A stretch of DNA of 64,000 nucleotides from Sialis fuliginosa (taxonomy: Eukaryota > Arthropoda > Insecta > Megaloptera > Sialidae), in the NCBI GenBank assembly GCA_961205875.1, contig OY540815.1:7812001-7876000 (forward strand), written 5' to 3'. Below are positions 22,820 through 35,832 of this stretch, piece by piece (position 1 is the first letter of the stretch; each line of letters starts with the position of its first letter). The position numbers and the translations under genes are program-made. The notes beneath the pieces were generated by a model. It was not told the DNA's origin and made no database searches. It was given only the letters and a program-made list of their open reading frames with translations.

Positions 22820-23598
22820 TCTATATATGTAAATAAAGCTCAACGTGTCTCTGTCTGTCTGTCCGTCTGTCCGTTAGTGCGCTTATCACTAGAGAATCAC
22901 TTATCTGATTTCCTAAGCAGTGACGATAATAGTAAATCAAGTCGGAAAAAATTTTACCGTCGGCGTGCTATTTTGTAATACGCTGCCTAAACCGTTCAAT
23001 ATTGAACAAAATAATGTATTGAAGAATTGTGTAGAATCAAAAGATCTACAATAAAGTCAGCGACACCATATGTCTAACTTTTATATTCAAGCCACAATGA
23101 CTGCTTTTATGTTACAAAGAAAATTACAAATATTTGGGTTTTGTTTACGTGGACTTATGACCTGCAAAACATTAATCCTTATCGAAATAAATGATTTCAT
23201 CGTCATAAGTACTTAATGTAGATATAATTTGGCCTTATAGTTTAAAAAATATCGTGAAATATAAATACGGGAACATATTATTCACGCATTAGAACCCGTG
23301 TCGTGGCGTGCGGTAAGGAGGGAGCGTGCCGACTAGACGCAGGGCAGAGGGAATGATCACAGGCCGGTATTCTTTTGATTGTCAATTGTTTATTTTGTTT
23401 TCAAAAATTAACTTTTAAATTTAAATAGAACAAAAATTACTTTTACTTTTTGTTCTGATTCGTTTTTGTTAGGTAGGTTGTTTGGTTTTTATTACAATAA
23501 TAACTAATCGTGTTTGTACTTAATTCAACTATATATTTTTTAAATCCTAAACAATAATTCCGTAGTACACGCGAGCGAAGCCGCGCGAGTCCAGCTAG
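22820..23598 (+). mobile_element. Non-autonomous Helitron-like element
   Basis: The element starts TC (TCTATATATG) after an A and ends CTAG followed by T. About 10 bp before that terminus is a GC-rich hairpin region 'acgcgagcgaagccgcgcga'. These are the hallmark Helitron ends with A/T insertion and no TSD. A (TCTG/TCCG)n tract lies near the 5' end at about 22,846-22,873. A truncated inverted relative is at 2,177-2,540. No Rep/Hel gene. Confidence 0.75.
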
Positions 23599-24537
23599 TC
23601 AATATATATATAGGTATACACATCTAGAAGTTCTATTTATTAAAACAAGTTTTATTTTTTAAGTTTAAATTCTTTTTTTGTACTCACTTGAAGAAAAGTA
23701 TTGACTCGATTGTGATGAAACATCCCCTGTTGGAAAGTTTTAAACTCTTGAATTAGTTTATGTTATATGATATATAACATGATAATTGATTTACGATGGG
23801 CCTGTATTAAGGAAAATTCAAATTAATTTTTTTCAGGTTAAGATATTTAAGTAATTGATGGGAAGGGGTGCCTACGTTTTAGAGTAGCTACTCTTAAATT
23901 AAAATACATGTAGAAATATTAATATTAATGCACATTGTTGCAAATTACTGCAAACATTTTTTTAAATTTAATTTTATAAAATGGAAATTTAATAATATGA
24001 TTGTTTACAATAAGCTAAAATTAATATTTATAAGAATTATTTATGTAAATAATAAAATTTGTATACAGTTTTTATTATTTATATTTATTCACAGTTACAA
24101 AACGATCATAAAGGAAAATATAAATGTAACTAGTTTACAGGTCAATGTGAGAATAAATGTAGGTACATGAAAGTTTATGTTTTGAAATAGATTTTTACAT
24201 TTAATTACCCATTAGCTTATATTACTAGCTAATATAAACGTGCACGCTTATAGTATATTATTATTGTATACATAATTTACAATTAAGAGAAACAAATATC
24301 TTTACTTAAAAGACTTAAAACATTTGTTATACCGAAAAAATAATTACATAGAAAAAATGTATCTATATTAAAAAATATTATTTTCTATAATTTTTATAAA
24401 ATTTTTTTTCTATTACACAATGCTTTAAAAATAAATTGAATTGACAAGATTTTAAGTTTACTAGCCCCACTTCCCCCCTCCCCCCTACACACGCACACAT
24501 AGAAGTTATCATTTTATTGTTTTTTATAAATTTACTA

Positions 24538-24832
24538 GCGACTTCGTTCGTTATGTATGAGCTGTCAAAAAAGAAGAAAATCCATTTGATATAAAACCCA
24601 TGAAGAAGAAGGCTAGGTAAAACAGGTCGCGCCTACAAATGCCACACACCCAATTTTTATCTAATAATTTTTTGGATTACAAAGTAGCCTATATTCTTAC
24701 TCAAGATGTGAGCTATTTCTCTGCCAAATTTCATAAAGATCGGTTCAGTGGCTTAGCTGTGAAAAGGTAACAGATAGACAGATAGATAGAGAGACAGAAA
24801 CACTTTCGCATTTATAATATTAGTATGGATTT
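24538..24832 (+). mobile_element. Lepidopteran SINE/LINE-tail-like repeat, copy 1
   Basis: It starts 'actagcgacttcgttcgtta', contains 'tttggattacaaagtagcct' and 'atcggttcagtggcttagct', a (GATA/GACA)n run, and ends 'tttataatattagtatggat'. The same arrangement is at 32,695-32,990. This tail type is widespread in Lepidoptera (family knowledge). I do not assign it firmly to a class. Confidence 0.6.
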
Positions 24833-24989
24833 CAGTCACTGAAGTTATATAATATTAAATTATGGTAAACCAATCTATTTCACCCGCCTGTATATTTATT
24901 CAAATATATCTTGAATAGAGAATTTCTTTAAAAATAAATCTACAAAGACGTTATCTAAAAATTTCCGCATGATACATAAACCCGAAAGA

Positions 24990-25400
24990 AAGTAAATTAC
25001 AAATCCTCAACATCACACAAAACACGTTCGCAACGAAATCGCATTAAGTCCGTCCCTGTACAGGGGCCGGCGATCTTCTTTGATGTGTTGTCCTCAGACA
25101 GAGCGCGCGGGATGTGGTTGTTATAAGGAAGGATCTGAGCAGTCAGTCCGTGGACTCGATATCCGTCGCCATTAATCAATCCTTTGTCTCGAGTAATCCA
25201 TTTTCATCCCGACACCGCTTGGGACATGCCTCCGATCCATCCCCGAGCCGTCCTGTAACTCCATCTCCCCCCCCCCCCCTTCCCAGCACCGAACATGTCG
25301 GCGTGTACGTCACTCTTCTTGCCTGAAACATATTGTTGGTTCTTATCGCTGTTTTAAGAGATTTTGTTTGCATACGAAATCTCTTGACGAGGAATAAAAA
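24990..25400. other. GC-rich unique island
   Basis: This is the most GC-rich unique stretch in the first 30 kb ('ctgtacaggggccggcgatc', 'gacagagcgcgcgggatgtg', 'acatgcctccgatccatccc', with a C14 run near 25,268). On the minus strand 25,179-24,997 is open for about 60 codons with balanced amino-acid use (…GPCTGTDLMRFRCERVLC…), but no start, splice site or homologue is evident. It could be an exon, a conserved noncoding element or a CpG-type promoter. Confidence 0.3.
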
Positions 25401-25944
25401 CACACTGATCGTATCCGAGAATGATGAAAGGCGATATGCCGTTATTAATTAGAGAATTGATTGGAGATTGATTATTCGAGTAAGCCAAATTGAATTTAAC
25501 GAAGATTTTTAATAACACTAGAGTAGATTCAAAATCATATTATTGAAGTGAAACTTAAAGAGCGAGCTAGTGTATAGGAATGATCTCGACACGTTTTAAA
25601 ATATGACAGATTTTCAAGATGAAACGTTAAGGAGAGTGTGCATATACATGAGAGAGAGATGAGTATATGTATAAGAGAAAGGCGCCCTAAAAATTATTTA
25701 TATTTTACATAATATAATAGAAATGTGGGATTTATTTTTATTTTTAATACTAAAATATTATTAAAAAGTTAAAAGAAGCTTACGAGTTCAAACTAAATTT
25801 AAGCTCTCGAAACGGAGGGGTATGGGACCCCGAAATTTTGTTTGACCTGGGCCCCATGGAAGTTCTCTCAGAGCCTGCACATCAGAGAAACATTATAAAC
25901 TTTATATCGAACATAAGCAATTATACCTACAATATTGTATATAT

Positions 25945-26730
25945 AGTACTAGTGCATTGGACCCGGTGTTACCCGGGTTAATAACCACAAATTATACACC
26001 AAAACTTTCCTCGTGAAACACTCTACCTATTAGTGAATAACGGAATAAAATCCATTCAGTTGTTACTGCAGGGCCGTAATCAGAGGCTATGGGGCCCTGG
26101 GGCAGCCAGTGACCGATAGGGCCTCACTATATGCTACCTCAGTCTACAATTTTCGGTTGTTACTAATTTTAATTACTTTTTTTTTGTTCCTCAATCTTGC
26201 CGAATCTAATTTTTACGCTGATGTGGAGGGCCCTATGCTCGAGGGCCTTGGGGTACTGCCCCGGTTGCCCCAGTGGTAGTAACGGCCCATGTTACTGAGT
26301 GTTTGAAAATAAAAAATAAATAAATAAATAAGTTAGCAACAATCATAATATAATCAATTCCGATATTTTACCTTTTTTGATAAGTTTCTTTAGATTTCAA
26401 ATTTCAATCAATATATTTCAAAATATTTAATTGTTAACATGTGTCAAAAAACATCCAATTGTTCGACAAAATATTTGACAGCGACGTGAACATATTGATT
26501 TAAATTAATAAAATATTGAAACAGTAAATTCTTTATTCAGTGGCTATTATGATTTTATATAAATGACATTTGTAAATATGCTGATAGTATGGAAACAAAA
26601 CACGACTTGATAACAACTAAGAATACACACTAAAAAAAATATATAACTATTGGTGAAAATCTCATTAAAATCGGTTCAGTAATTTTGAGTTTCCTTGTAA
26701 CATGTAGAATAATAAAACTTCCTTTATAGA
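25945..26730 (+). repeat. Old dispersed repeat fragment, host of a hAT insertion
   Basis: 'ggacccggtgttacccgggt' at the start and 'attaaaatcggttcagtaat' near 26,670 match the style of lepidopteran repeats (compare 'attaaaatcggttcagtagt' at 17,818). It is split by the hAT element at 26,069-26,289. Confidence 0.45.
26069..26289. mobile_element. Short hAT-type MITE with perfect 8-bp TSD
   Basis: The 221-bp element begins CAGGGCCGTAAT and ends GTAGTAACGGCCCA, imperfect inverted termini of the hAT CAGGG type. TGTTACTG at 26,061-26,068 and 26,290-26,297 is an exact 8-bp TSD. The interior is GC-rich ('tggggccctggggcagccag') and non-coding. Confidence 0.85.
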
Positions 26731-26929
26731 GGTGGAAACAAATAAATATGTGATTCCATTATAAATCCATTAGAACTAATTATAAAATTCACTTTAAAAT
26801 AATTTTTTCAACAAATAAAATCATTGAAGTCACTTCCAATGAACAAAGAGCTCTTTAGATTTTTATCTTCTATACATATATTAAGAATTGATTTTACACG
26901 CGAGTAAAGTGGAAGAAGAAAATAGGCAT

Positions 26930-27130
26930 ATTACACCTTATGTAATCAAAATTTCTCCTCATCAGCAGAAAACCACCCTAATTTCCTAATTCGCTTGAGG
27001 GAGACCGTGGCTGCCAACCCCTGACCTCCGTCTTATCATAAATCGACAAGTAAATCGCACCCCAGAGATGCTGCTTAACCGATCTACACGAAGGAAATAC
27101 TTAGCTGCCATTTCGTTACTCCAGTGGCGT
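26930..27130. other. GC-richer non-repetitive island
   Basis: Unique-looking sequence ('cgcttgagggagaccgtggc', 'cgcaccccagagatgctgct') between AT-rich flanks. No coding frame stands out. Candidate regulatory DNA. Confidence 0.3.
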
Positions 27131-27859
27131 CACATCCAAATAAAAAAATCTGATGACAAAAATTACTTACTGATAAAGTTTTATTAAATAAAATATAATT
27201 TATTTATTTACGGTAATGAACAAAAATTTATTAATTATAACTGTAATATTTGCTGATAAAATTATAATTATATTAAAAAAAAAATTTATGCAGTAATAAA
27301 CCAATTTTTTTAGGTTAATTATTCATTTAAAAGGATCACCAGGCTAAGGCTTTATCAACCCCCCTCCTGCCCCATTATGGGGGTTGTGCCGATGAACATT
27401 ACTTAAAAAGCTGAAAGGGGAGTTGGGGAGGGTTCATACATTTTTAATTAAATATAAATTTTCTGTATAAAAACATTAAAAAAAAACATAAAAACAAAAG
27501 TTGTTTTCACTGAAAGTTTGGTCCTTTGATACACGTGTGGGGGAGGGATAATACACATATAAAAAAGTAAGTTCGAAACACAGAAACGTAATATTCTAAT
27601 ACATCTTAAAGATAGTTTTAATATATCTTAGAACGAAAAATATTAAAACTCTGAAACTTAAAATAAATAAATTAAATAAATTAAACCTTAAAATAAAAAC
27701 AAATTATAAATAATAAATAAATAGATACAACTTAAAAAAAATTTATCAAAACTAAATTATTGGCAGTTAAATTTATCGGAAAGAAAAACAAAAACTACAA
27801 CCCACCACTGACAAAACTAAAAATACAATTAAGGTAATAGCTCTTCTGATATTTTAAAA

Positions 27860-28065
27860 GAGCGCCACTGTTGAAGAGTGAGCGAGACAGAAAGTAGGCG
27901 GCGAATGTCGGTATATCGCGGATCCACAGCTATGGCCAATTCAATTTCCGGTATGAGTTTCCTCCGGGCTTGTTACAGCACAACCCACCCAACACAGCAC
28001 AGTACAGCTATTGATGCGATCTTAAACAGTATTAACTCTAATCTGATACATGGAATGTAAAGATT
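27860..28065 (+). repeat. Repeat-derived segment shared with ~57,925
   Basis: 'aatttccggtatg' and 'cctccgggcttgtt' occur here and at 57,927-57,955 ('aatttccggtatg', 'cctccgggctagtt'). The 60-codon frame across it (27,878-28,060) is therefore probably repeat-borne and not a gene. Confidence 0.4.
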
Positions 28066-28209
28066 TCATTTTGATTATGCGTTTGGTAGCAAGCTGCTGT
28101 TGATTTTTAACTAATTCTGTTAATCGGCACACATTAGAATAAATGTGTTTATATTGTTATACATTTTAACGCGTATACCAACAATTAAAAGCTTATTTGA
28201 TCAATCATA

Positions 28210-28547
28210 TCAAATTCTCCAGTAATAGACAAAGTAAAACCAGTAATGGGCACCGAATGATGGACACTTGCTAATGATTACAAAATGATAAGTACTACGA
28301 CACAAAAGTTTTAAAATAAAGAATCGTAAAATTTGAAATAAAGTAAAGCAGAAGCAGATGCTATGTAATACAATAAATAAATAAATAAATAAATAGATTA
28401 GGTAGGTACTAGGTACAATAATAATTATCTATAGATTATGATTCAGTAATGGCAGTAAACAAATATCAACAAATATTTTTAATTGAGTACATTTAATTAA
28501 ACAGTCCAATACTGGGGTATGATCCAAGACTGGTGCCAGTACTTTAT
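28210..28547. mobile_element. Truncated MITE of the 'ggcaccagt' family, copy 3
   Basis: It has the shared interior ('gatggacacttgctaatgat', 'aaataaagaatcgtaaaatt', 'agattatgattcagtaatgg') and the right terminus 'gactggtgccagtactttat'. The left TIR is missing. It includes an (aaat)n tract near 28,370-28,396. Confidence 0.75.
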
Positions 28548-28914
28548 GTATAAATCAATTAATTAAATTAATTGGATACCCTACTTTTGTATATAGAAAA
28601 ATATTTTTTGTGACATAGTTTTTTAAATCTCGGCAAATAATATTTTTTCGAGTTTTTGAGTTGACTACAGACAGACGGATAGTCAAAAGATCTTCACTAA
28701 AAGATGTGTAAATAAACATAGTGTTTTGATTTTTTCTGAGCTTTAGATAACGTAAGTAGAATAGAAGAATATATATGTTTAAAAAAAGAATCCATTCCGA
28801 ACTAGTGAACAAAAATAAACGCAACTAAAGTCCAACTACTTAACATGGACGACGTTAACTCTCTACAATTCAAACAGTTATCCAAACCAAATCTCTAACA
28901 CAATATAAAAGGCG

Positions 28915-29070
28915 TATCATCAATTACCCTCTCCCCCCCTCCTGCGCCCCTATCAACGCTGTTTCCCCCACGTTAAATTAGGTTTAGGTGGTGCGTATTA
29001 TTTTTTGCAGTCCCTACACATCGGCAACTTGAAAGACTGGTCGCGTTCTTTTCCAATTCATCAAGTGTTC
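28915..29070 (+). repeat. Dispersed repeat, partner at 30,443-30,570
   Basis: The block 'cgttaaattaggtttagg', 'gtattattttttgca' and 'gttcttttccaattcatcaa' is shared with 30,443-30,570 on the same strand. Non-coding. Confidence 0.65.
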
Positions 29071-30442
29071 TATACTGTTACTTACACTGCCTACCCTATT
29101 AATTATAATCAAATAATTGTTCACGAAACTTTTTTTCAAGGTTTCATGTTGCTTAAGAAGTAATTAAATCGGGAACACTGAAGTAACATTGATAATCAAG
29201 GCATATTAAAAACTGAAGCTTTGAAATATAATAATGATACATTTGCACACCCCAAACAAGGAGTGTGTTCTATTCTCGTCTTTATTTATTTTTATATCTT
29301 ACATTTCTTTAGTACCCCACTTAAAAGTTAACATTTTCTGAAAGAGAACATAACAGTTTTCATATTTACTATAGTTTAATACCGATTGGTTTTAATTTTT
29401 TGTTATAAAAAATAACCAAATTTCAATTTGTCGAGAAACTGAATTTTTATGTGACGGCAACACGCTACAGAAATCTTTTTGAATTAACTTCATCTTTTAT
29501 AGAACTATTAAAACTAAGCCAAATCGGATAACTAGATAAATAGAAATTTTCAGTTTATGGATAAACTTATTTCTGAAAAAATGTAATGTGAAATATTTAG
29601 TTTACTCTTAATTACTCTTAAAATAAAGTATTACTTTTTTTACAAATTATAATGATGGAATGTTCTGTTTCATTGCGTTACATCTTTAATCAGGATAAAA
29701 TTTGGTATGTTTGCATTAAAAAATGTGGAGCATATTTATTTATATTAGTTATACATAAAAATGAGAATTTTTTTTGTTAAAATTGAATATTTTTAATTCT
29801 GAAAAATTATAACCGTACGATTAACGTATTATGATAAATGTAAGTATTATTTATTATTTGTGCAATACTTTTTTCGGTTTTTGTATTTATTTATTCTTTT
29901 GTGACGAATCAAAGTAAAAAAATTATTAAGTGAGGTTATGTTATTTATTTATTATGTTTTCAAATTAATGTACTTACATAATCACTATTATTACTTAAAT
30001 TGACAAAGTTGACAGCCTAATTAATACATTTTAAAAAGTTTAAGGGGTGTGCATTTTATGGCCTATCCATGCTATTTTATATTATAGGTACTCGAAATGT
30101 CCTGTGATTTCACCCGCGTTCAATAAAAAATCCTTTCATCAATCAGTTATCATGTATGAACCTAAATCAATTCTAGGATATCGTGCTTTTAAACAGTGAA
30201 TTAAGTCCCATAATATCGTATATTTTTTCTCGTACCTTTAAAACGACTGTACAAAATTTATGGCCGATAAATTTATATGCGTATTAGTATAGATAAGTAC
30301 GTAGGTACTACATTATTACAAAACTCATTGTCTCTCTCTCTCTCTTCACAACTCAATTCGATCATTATCTGTTGACTTTCAAGGTAAGATAAATAAGCAT
30401 TACAATGAAACAAAACACAAAAGGCAGGGTAGGAAGGTAGGT
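29071..30442. other. AT-rich intergenic, no gene seen
   Basis: No ORF, RNA or structured repeat recognised. A (TC)n tract of about 16 bp lies near 30,331. Confidence 0.5.
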
Positions 30443-30570
30443 ATCATCAATTACTTCTCTCCGTCTCTCTCCTGGTCCGCTTCGCGTTAAATTAGGTTTA
30501 GGAAGTAGTGTGTATTATTTTTTGCAACAGCTCACCAGATCGGTCTCGTTCTTTTCCAATTCATCAAGAA
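30443..30570 (+). repeat. Dispersed repeat, partner at 28,915-29,070
   Basis: It shares 'cgttaaattaggtttagg' and 'gttcttttccaattcatcaa' with the upstream copy. Confidence 0.65.
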
Positions 30571-30770
30571 CGCGCTCACAACAGACACACACAGGAGTAA
30601 AACTTTATGTATACACACACTATTATACCAGGGGCGTATCAACAAAGTATAATGTTATAATGAAATTATTAATTTTATAAAATATTATATGACCGAGTAT
30701 TTACGAATCCGGAGATCTAGATCAGAATACTATTTGTTATCAAAAATATCTCGTAAATCATATAAGTTAG

Positions 30771-31485
30771 ATTTTGCTTCCTCGCAATATCGAAGATACG
30801 AGAAGCATTGTGATCGTTTCAGATTGAGACAAAAAAAATGTTCTCCGATTTCAAAATTTTAAATTGATTTATCCGTTTCACGTCAAGACAAACACTTTTC
30901 GTTCCGTGTCTGTCTGTCTGTCCGTGTGTCCGTCCGCCTGTCCCCTGAATCCTTGTCACACGCATAACTCATGAACCACTGAACCGATATTATTGAAATT
31001 TGGTCGGATGGTTGGGTCAAGTTTGAGGACGGTCCCATTTCAAAATCATCAAAATCGTGTGTAAGGGAGAGGGATGACATTCCAAAATATTTATTTTTTC
31101 AAGATATCTCAAGAACTACACATTTTACGTGAAAATTTTATAGAATCTTTTTTGTAGAGCATTAAATTTCCTATAATATGGGTCTACAAGGTTTGTTGTA
31201 AAATATTCCCTTACAAAGATTTATCTCAATTTATTTTAAAAATTCGTGTTTTGTTTTTCTGAATTGACATGTCAAATAATTAAAAATATACGAAAAAATA
31301 ATCAGGTGTGTCTTAAGAAACATTTCGAACCAATATTTTTTAGTAAAATTGTATAAAAATTAAATGGTTAACCAATTCCAGGCAATTTATCTCAACATTA
31401 TCGGTTTTTATTTAAATTGTTCAATAATTAACTACCTTTGGTGAATTTAGCACGAGATAGCACTGTGCATTTACTTGGCAGATGT
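30771..31485 (+). repeat. Dispersed repeat 'cgcaatatcgaagatacgag', copy 2 (longest)
   Basis: It starts 'ttttgcttcctcgcaatatc' and carries a (GTCT/GTCC)n tract at about 30,906-30,940, 'catgaaccactgaaccgata', and an end at 'cacttggcagatg'-like sequence near 31,480. It is the fullest of three copies. The open minus-strand frame at 30,883-31,080 is repeat-derived. Confidence 0.75.
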
Positions 31486-32079
31486 TTTTTTTATTAAACA
31501 TACAAGTGTTAGACCAATATCGTTTCAAATTAAAAAAAATCGTTTTATGGTTCTATAAAGGCAACAGGTTGCGGACCTCTGATACCTGTTACAGAGTACA
31601 TCAAGTACAAAAAGCCATGTTTTTGAGGGTCTATGTAAATGTCTCAAAAACGACAATACATAGGCGGGCGAAATTTTGTATTTTGGCATAATTTTCATTT
31701 GAGATGAAAAACTTTTATTTTTAAAAACGAAAAGTTGTAGAGAATATATATATTTTTTTACATTTATCAGTTAATCAGAAATACGTCACTGTACTTTCAG
31801 TACAGCGTATAAGGAAGTCCCCGTAGACATTTAATTACATCACAATAAATAATAAATCATTTTTTACTTATGATACCCAATATGACCTATGGTTTCATGA
31901 CGTCATGAAGAAAACAAAAACTAAAAATGCGTTTAAATTTCCTTATAACTTTTATCTATAGATATATTTGAAATAATTGATAGCTACACAAATAAAACGT
32001 CAATCTTTACTTACGGTTAATCTTGAAAAGAAAACAAATGATTTCTCGGTTAGAGCAAATGAATAAGACGTCTTTCTTG

Positions 32080-32225
32080 TTTGAAAACTTGCGGCACTGA
32101 CACACGTACGTGCACATATACATAGTTCTTGCAAGGGCTCAGTGTCACCGTTGATTGGTTTCTGGGGTTCACGCCTCATTTGCCGCGTGTGCGCCGCCAT
32201 AATTTTTTGCGAAGGGGATGTTTCA
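32080..32225. other. GC-richer island with CCAAT-like and CG-rich motifs
   Basis: It contains 'cgttgattggtttctggggt' and 'tgccgcgtgtgcgccgccat'. On the minus strand an ATG at 32,200 opens a 35-40-codon stretch (MAAHTRQMRREPQKPING…) before composition turns AT-rich. It could be a small first exon or a promoter. No recognised homology. Confidence 0.22.
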
Positions 32226-32694
32226 TAACTCGTTCAATGTGAATGTATGTGTATATGTAATTTTATTGAGTGTTATTGAAACACATTCTTGTATTTCTAC
32301 ACAGCAACGAACGGAAAGTGGGCACCATTTTCTCTGTAGTAATAATAGAAATTTATCGTTTGGTTATTGGCTTTTTCATTCTTCGTGTGACACGTATTCT
32401 GTAAACTGATATTAAACAGGTCGAGTTTTATTATTTTAAGGTTATATTTATTGTACCAACTGCAAACAAATCAATGACGTATTTGCAATATGACTTTTTT
32501 TTATTGAACATTGCGTATTTGTATTTGCAAATATTGCTATACGGTGTTATAATATAATGAACATATTTACTATACATGATGAACTATTCTTATATACCTT
32601 GGCAAACAATGTATTGTTTGCAGGGTCGTACTTAAAATATTTAAGACCCATGGTCCAAAATACTTTTGGCCCCATTACTAACTGTTATCCGCAA

Positions 32695-32990
32695 CTTCGT
32701 TGGAATTTAGGTTAGTGAAAACAATACTATGAAGTTACAGATAGATAATACAGATTTCTGTTATGAAATAGTCGATAAAGCAGGTTTTTAGTTTTGTATT
32801 TGCACGCTACAAATGTCACCCACCCATTTTTTATCTAACCATTTTTCGGGATACAAAGTAGCTTATATCCTTCCTCAAGATGCATATCTTCCTGCCAAAT
32901 TTCGTCAATATCGGTTCAGCGGTTTAGCCGTGAAAATGTAAAAAAAGACAGACATAGATACTTTCGCATTTATAATATTTGTATGGATAT
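32695..32990 (+). mobile_element. Lepidopteran SINE/LINE-tail-like repeat, copy 2
   Basis: It shares 'gggatacaaagtagcttata', 'aatatcggttcagcggttta' and the tail 'tttataatatttgtatggat' with 24,538-24,832. A mariner-type MITE is inserted about 10 bp beyond its end. Confidence 0.6.
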
Positions 32991-33000
32991 AATACATATA

Positions 33001-33416
33001 CAGGATGGAACATTTAAAGTGTTACAGATTTTTATCTCAGAACCATCGCATATTTTATTTGAAAGAAATCTTTAAGCCAAAAAATGTTTGGTTGTGAGGG
33101 GGTAATCGAATAATAATATTTATTTGTTATTTGAACGTGGTCTTCAAGGATATTTGAAGGTCAGCATCATTTTTTTAAATAAGAACCTATAGTTTTTATT
33201 TTGTAATCTTATTCTACGTGAAATAACACAAATCTTAAATTAAAACTATAGGTTACTATTTCAAAAAATGATGTGGACCTTCAAATATCCTTGAAGACTG
33301 TTTTATGTAAATGTTATGTTATGTAATGTTAAAATCATTTTTTAGTTGAAACACTTTTTTCAAATATGTGTTGGTTCTGAGATAAAAATCTGTAACACTT
33401 TAAATACCCCATCCTG
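33001..33416. mobile_element. Tc1/mariner-type MITE with ~45-bp TIRs and TA target
   Basis: The left end CAGGATGGAACATTTAAAG and the inverse of the right end (CAGGATGGGGTATTTAAAG) continue in parallel through 'tgttacagatttttatctca'. TA flanks both sides. The interior also folds ('cttcaaggatatttgaaggt' at about 33,142 against 'accttcaaatatccttgaag' at about 33,276), so nearly the whole 416 bp is self-complementary. Non-coding. Confidence 0.85.
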
Positions 33417-35200
33417 TATAGTAACATAGTTTACATGATATAAATTTTACCTAGTGTAATCTATATATATACAGCAGCAAAGTAAAAGATAATCTTTCAT
33501 GTAGTAGTTAGACGTACGCCACTGGTTTAATTCAATTAAATCAGACTTGCAATTAGGTACTATTTGTATAACAACAATTAAATCCAAGCACTGAATGTAA
33601 ATTAAAAACTATTAGAGCATTATTAATTCATATTCAAAGTACCCTATCTTTCTACAAACGAAGTGAAATAATAATACCAAAAACAACTTTAAAAAGATCT
33701 TAATTAAATACAAACATTAACAAGGTGTCAATTTTTCCAGTAGTTCCATAACAACTAACTGAAATATAGATGTTCGTTCAACTATTAGTTTGTAGGCAGT
33801 TATTATCCTAGCAGGAGTTTCACCTTATAGTTAAATAATTTCAATTTTATTTTTTTCTTACTTATGGAATTAACACTGTCTGGTTGATCTAGCAAACTGA
33901 AACTTTGAGGTATAGTTTTTGATTTTTTTTTTTCAAAATTTACAAAATTTAGCTTATTATTATTTAGAGCGTATAAATTTTTTTTTTCTATACTCACTTT
34001 CAAAATATACACAGAAAAAAGACAATTAAAATATTTAATCAATAATATTCAGCGAAAATAACAAATATTGAAAAAAAATCAGAAACAAAACCGCAAAAAA
34101 TTAGGTTTTGAAATTTTTTTAGATTTTTCATTACTGCCATTGCAAAGTATCTACTCAAGAAAATCTACAAATATAAAAAAAGAATGCGTATTTTTTATTT
34201 ACAATTGTAAGGAATATAGTATATGTTAAACTGAAAAAAAAAACACAAAAATAAAATCTACATTGGTTCATACGGAACACTAATTATTTATTTTTGTATT
34301 ATGCACTAAAAATATTTCATAAAATAAATACACTTTTTGAGTCGTTAACTTAAAATTTAATACCTCGAAACCTTTTTAAATAAAAATGAAGAAAAATCAA
34401 TTTTACTATATTAAATAAAAACTTTTTTCAGAATTGAAATCGTTTATAACTTCCTTCACTCAATTTAATCAATTAACATTTCAAATACATATTACTTTAA
34501 TAGGGTATTCTAGTATAGGAGAGTAAATTTCAGGCATTTTTTATAGTTGAATAAAAAAAAATCTTAAAATATTTTTACTATACTTTTTTTACTGTGTTAT
34601 TTTTTAGTATTTCAAGAACTTATAAAAAAAATTTGTATAAAAAAATGAAAATTAAAAAAGAAGTTATTAGGTTCTATAAAATGCAATAAAAAAAGTTGCA
34701 CTATAGTCTGCAAGATTCCAAAGCTTTCGTATGTCTGAAACATAAAATAAAAAAAGTTTTTTTATTCAATATGATAGGTACGTACCAAAAAGAGCAAAAA
34801 AAAAAACAACATAAAATTGCGGTTCTCTGAAAAAATAATAATTTTTAGTACTTTTTAAAAAAATTTATAAAAAATATAATAACAATTAAATAATTTCCGA
34901 GGTATTAGGACTGTAAAGAAACATAATATATTGAATGTACACACTAAATTTCAAGTGAATCGGTTAAATAAACTTGAAATATTATGTCAACCACTTTAAA
35001 AAAAGTAATTTCGAGAAAAACGCGTTTAAAGTTTCTAACAATATCGTCCGATGTCCTGCGCCGGTGCGTCAATACTTAATCCTGCGGTATTTAGATCGCT
35101 ATAACATAGTTAATTTTGAAAATTTATTTCTCAGAATATATTTTTAACTCTATATTTTCAAAAAATTAAAAAAAAATTTTTTTCTAATTTCTAAACTAGA
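33417..35200. other. AT-rich intergenic, no gene seen
   Basis: Dominated by poly-A/T runs and low-complexity words. Open frames here are compositional artefacts. Confidence 0.5.
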
Positions 35201-35460
35201 ATACTCCGTTAACGTGGCTGCTCCCGGGTTACGTTAGTTTGTAGACAGGTGTTAAATTGTATTCCACTGCCAACAACGAGGTCTCCTTGTTCTTTACTAG
35301 CTATGGTGATCCTATGTACGAAGAATCACTTATTCAAATTCATGAACCGCGAAGTTTTCTTTCTCTCTTATTCTCTTAGTACGGCTGTAATCTCTGTCTT
35401 TTTCTATTCTGTCGATTCGAGATAAATGTACGTTTGCAGTAAGAGTCTTTAAGTAAATTT
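35200..35460. other. GC-richer non-repetitive island upstream of gene A
   Basis: It contains 'gtggctgctcccgggttacg' and 'ccactgccaacaacgaggtc'. It lies about 1.4 kb upstream of cuticle gene A, so a distal regulatory role is possible. No ORF. Confidence 0.3.
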
Positions 35461-35832
35461 AAAACTAGGAACATTTATTGTAATGACGCTGCTGAAAGTA
35501 GAGTTTCTCTATACTTTACTTAACTTTATGAACATACATATATGTAATATGTATGTATGTTAGAATTGGCTAGACGTATATACCTAGTTACAATAGTAAT
35601 AACTAAATTTATACGAGAAGTCCCATTTTGTACTATCGACTTAAAAAAATGTTTCAAATAAAAATAGGATTTTAAGGAAGGAATTAATTCAACTTTTGAA
35701 TACCCTCTTTAAAATCCTACATCGAAACATTATTTTTCAATAGCTAATAAAAATGTAGCTGTCAATTTAAAAATAGATCAACTTTTACATATTACTTTTA
35801 GATATACCCCCGGTGTTATCAAGTTTAACTAA

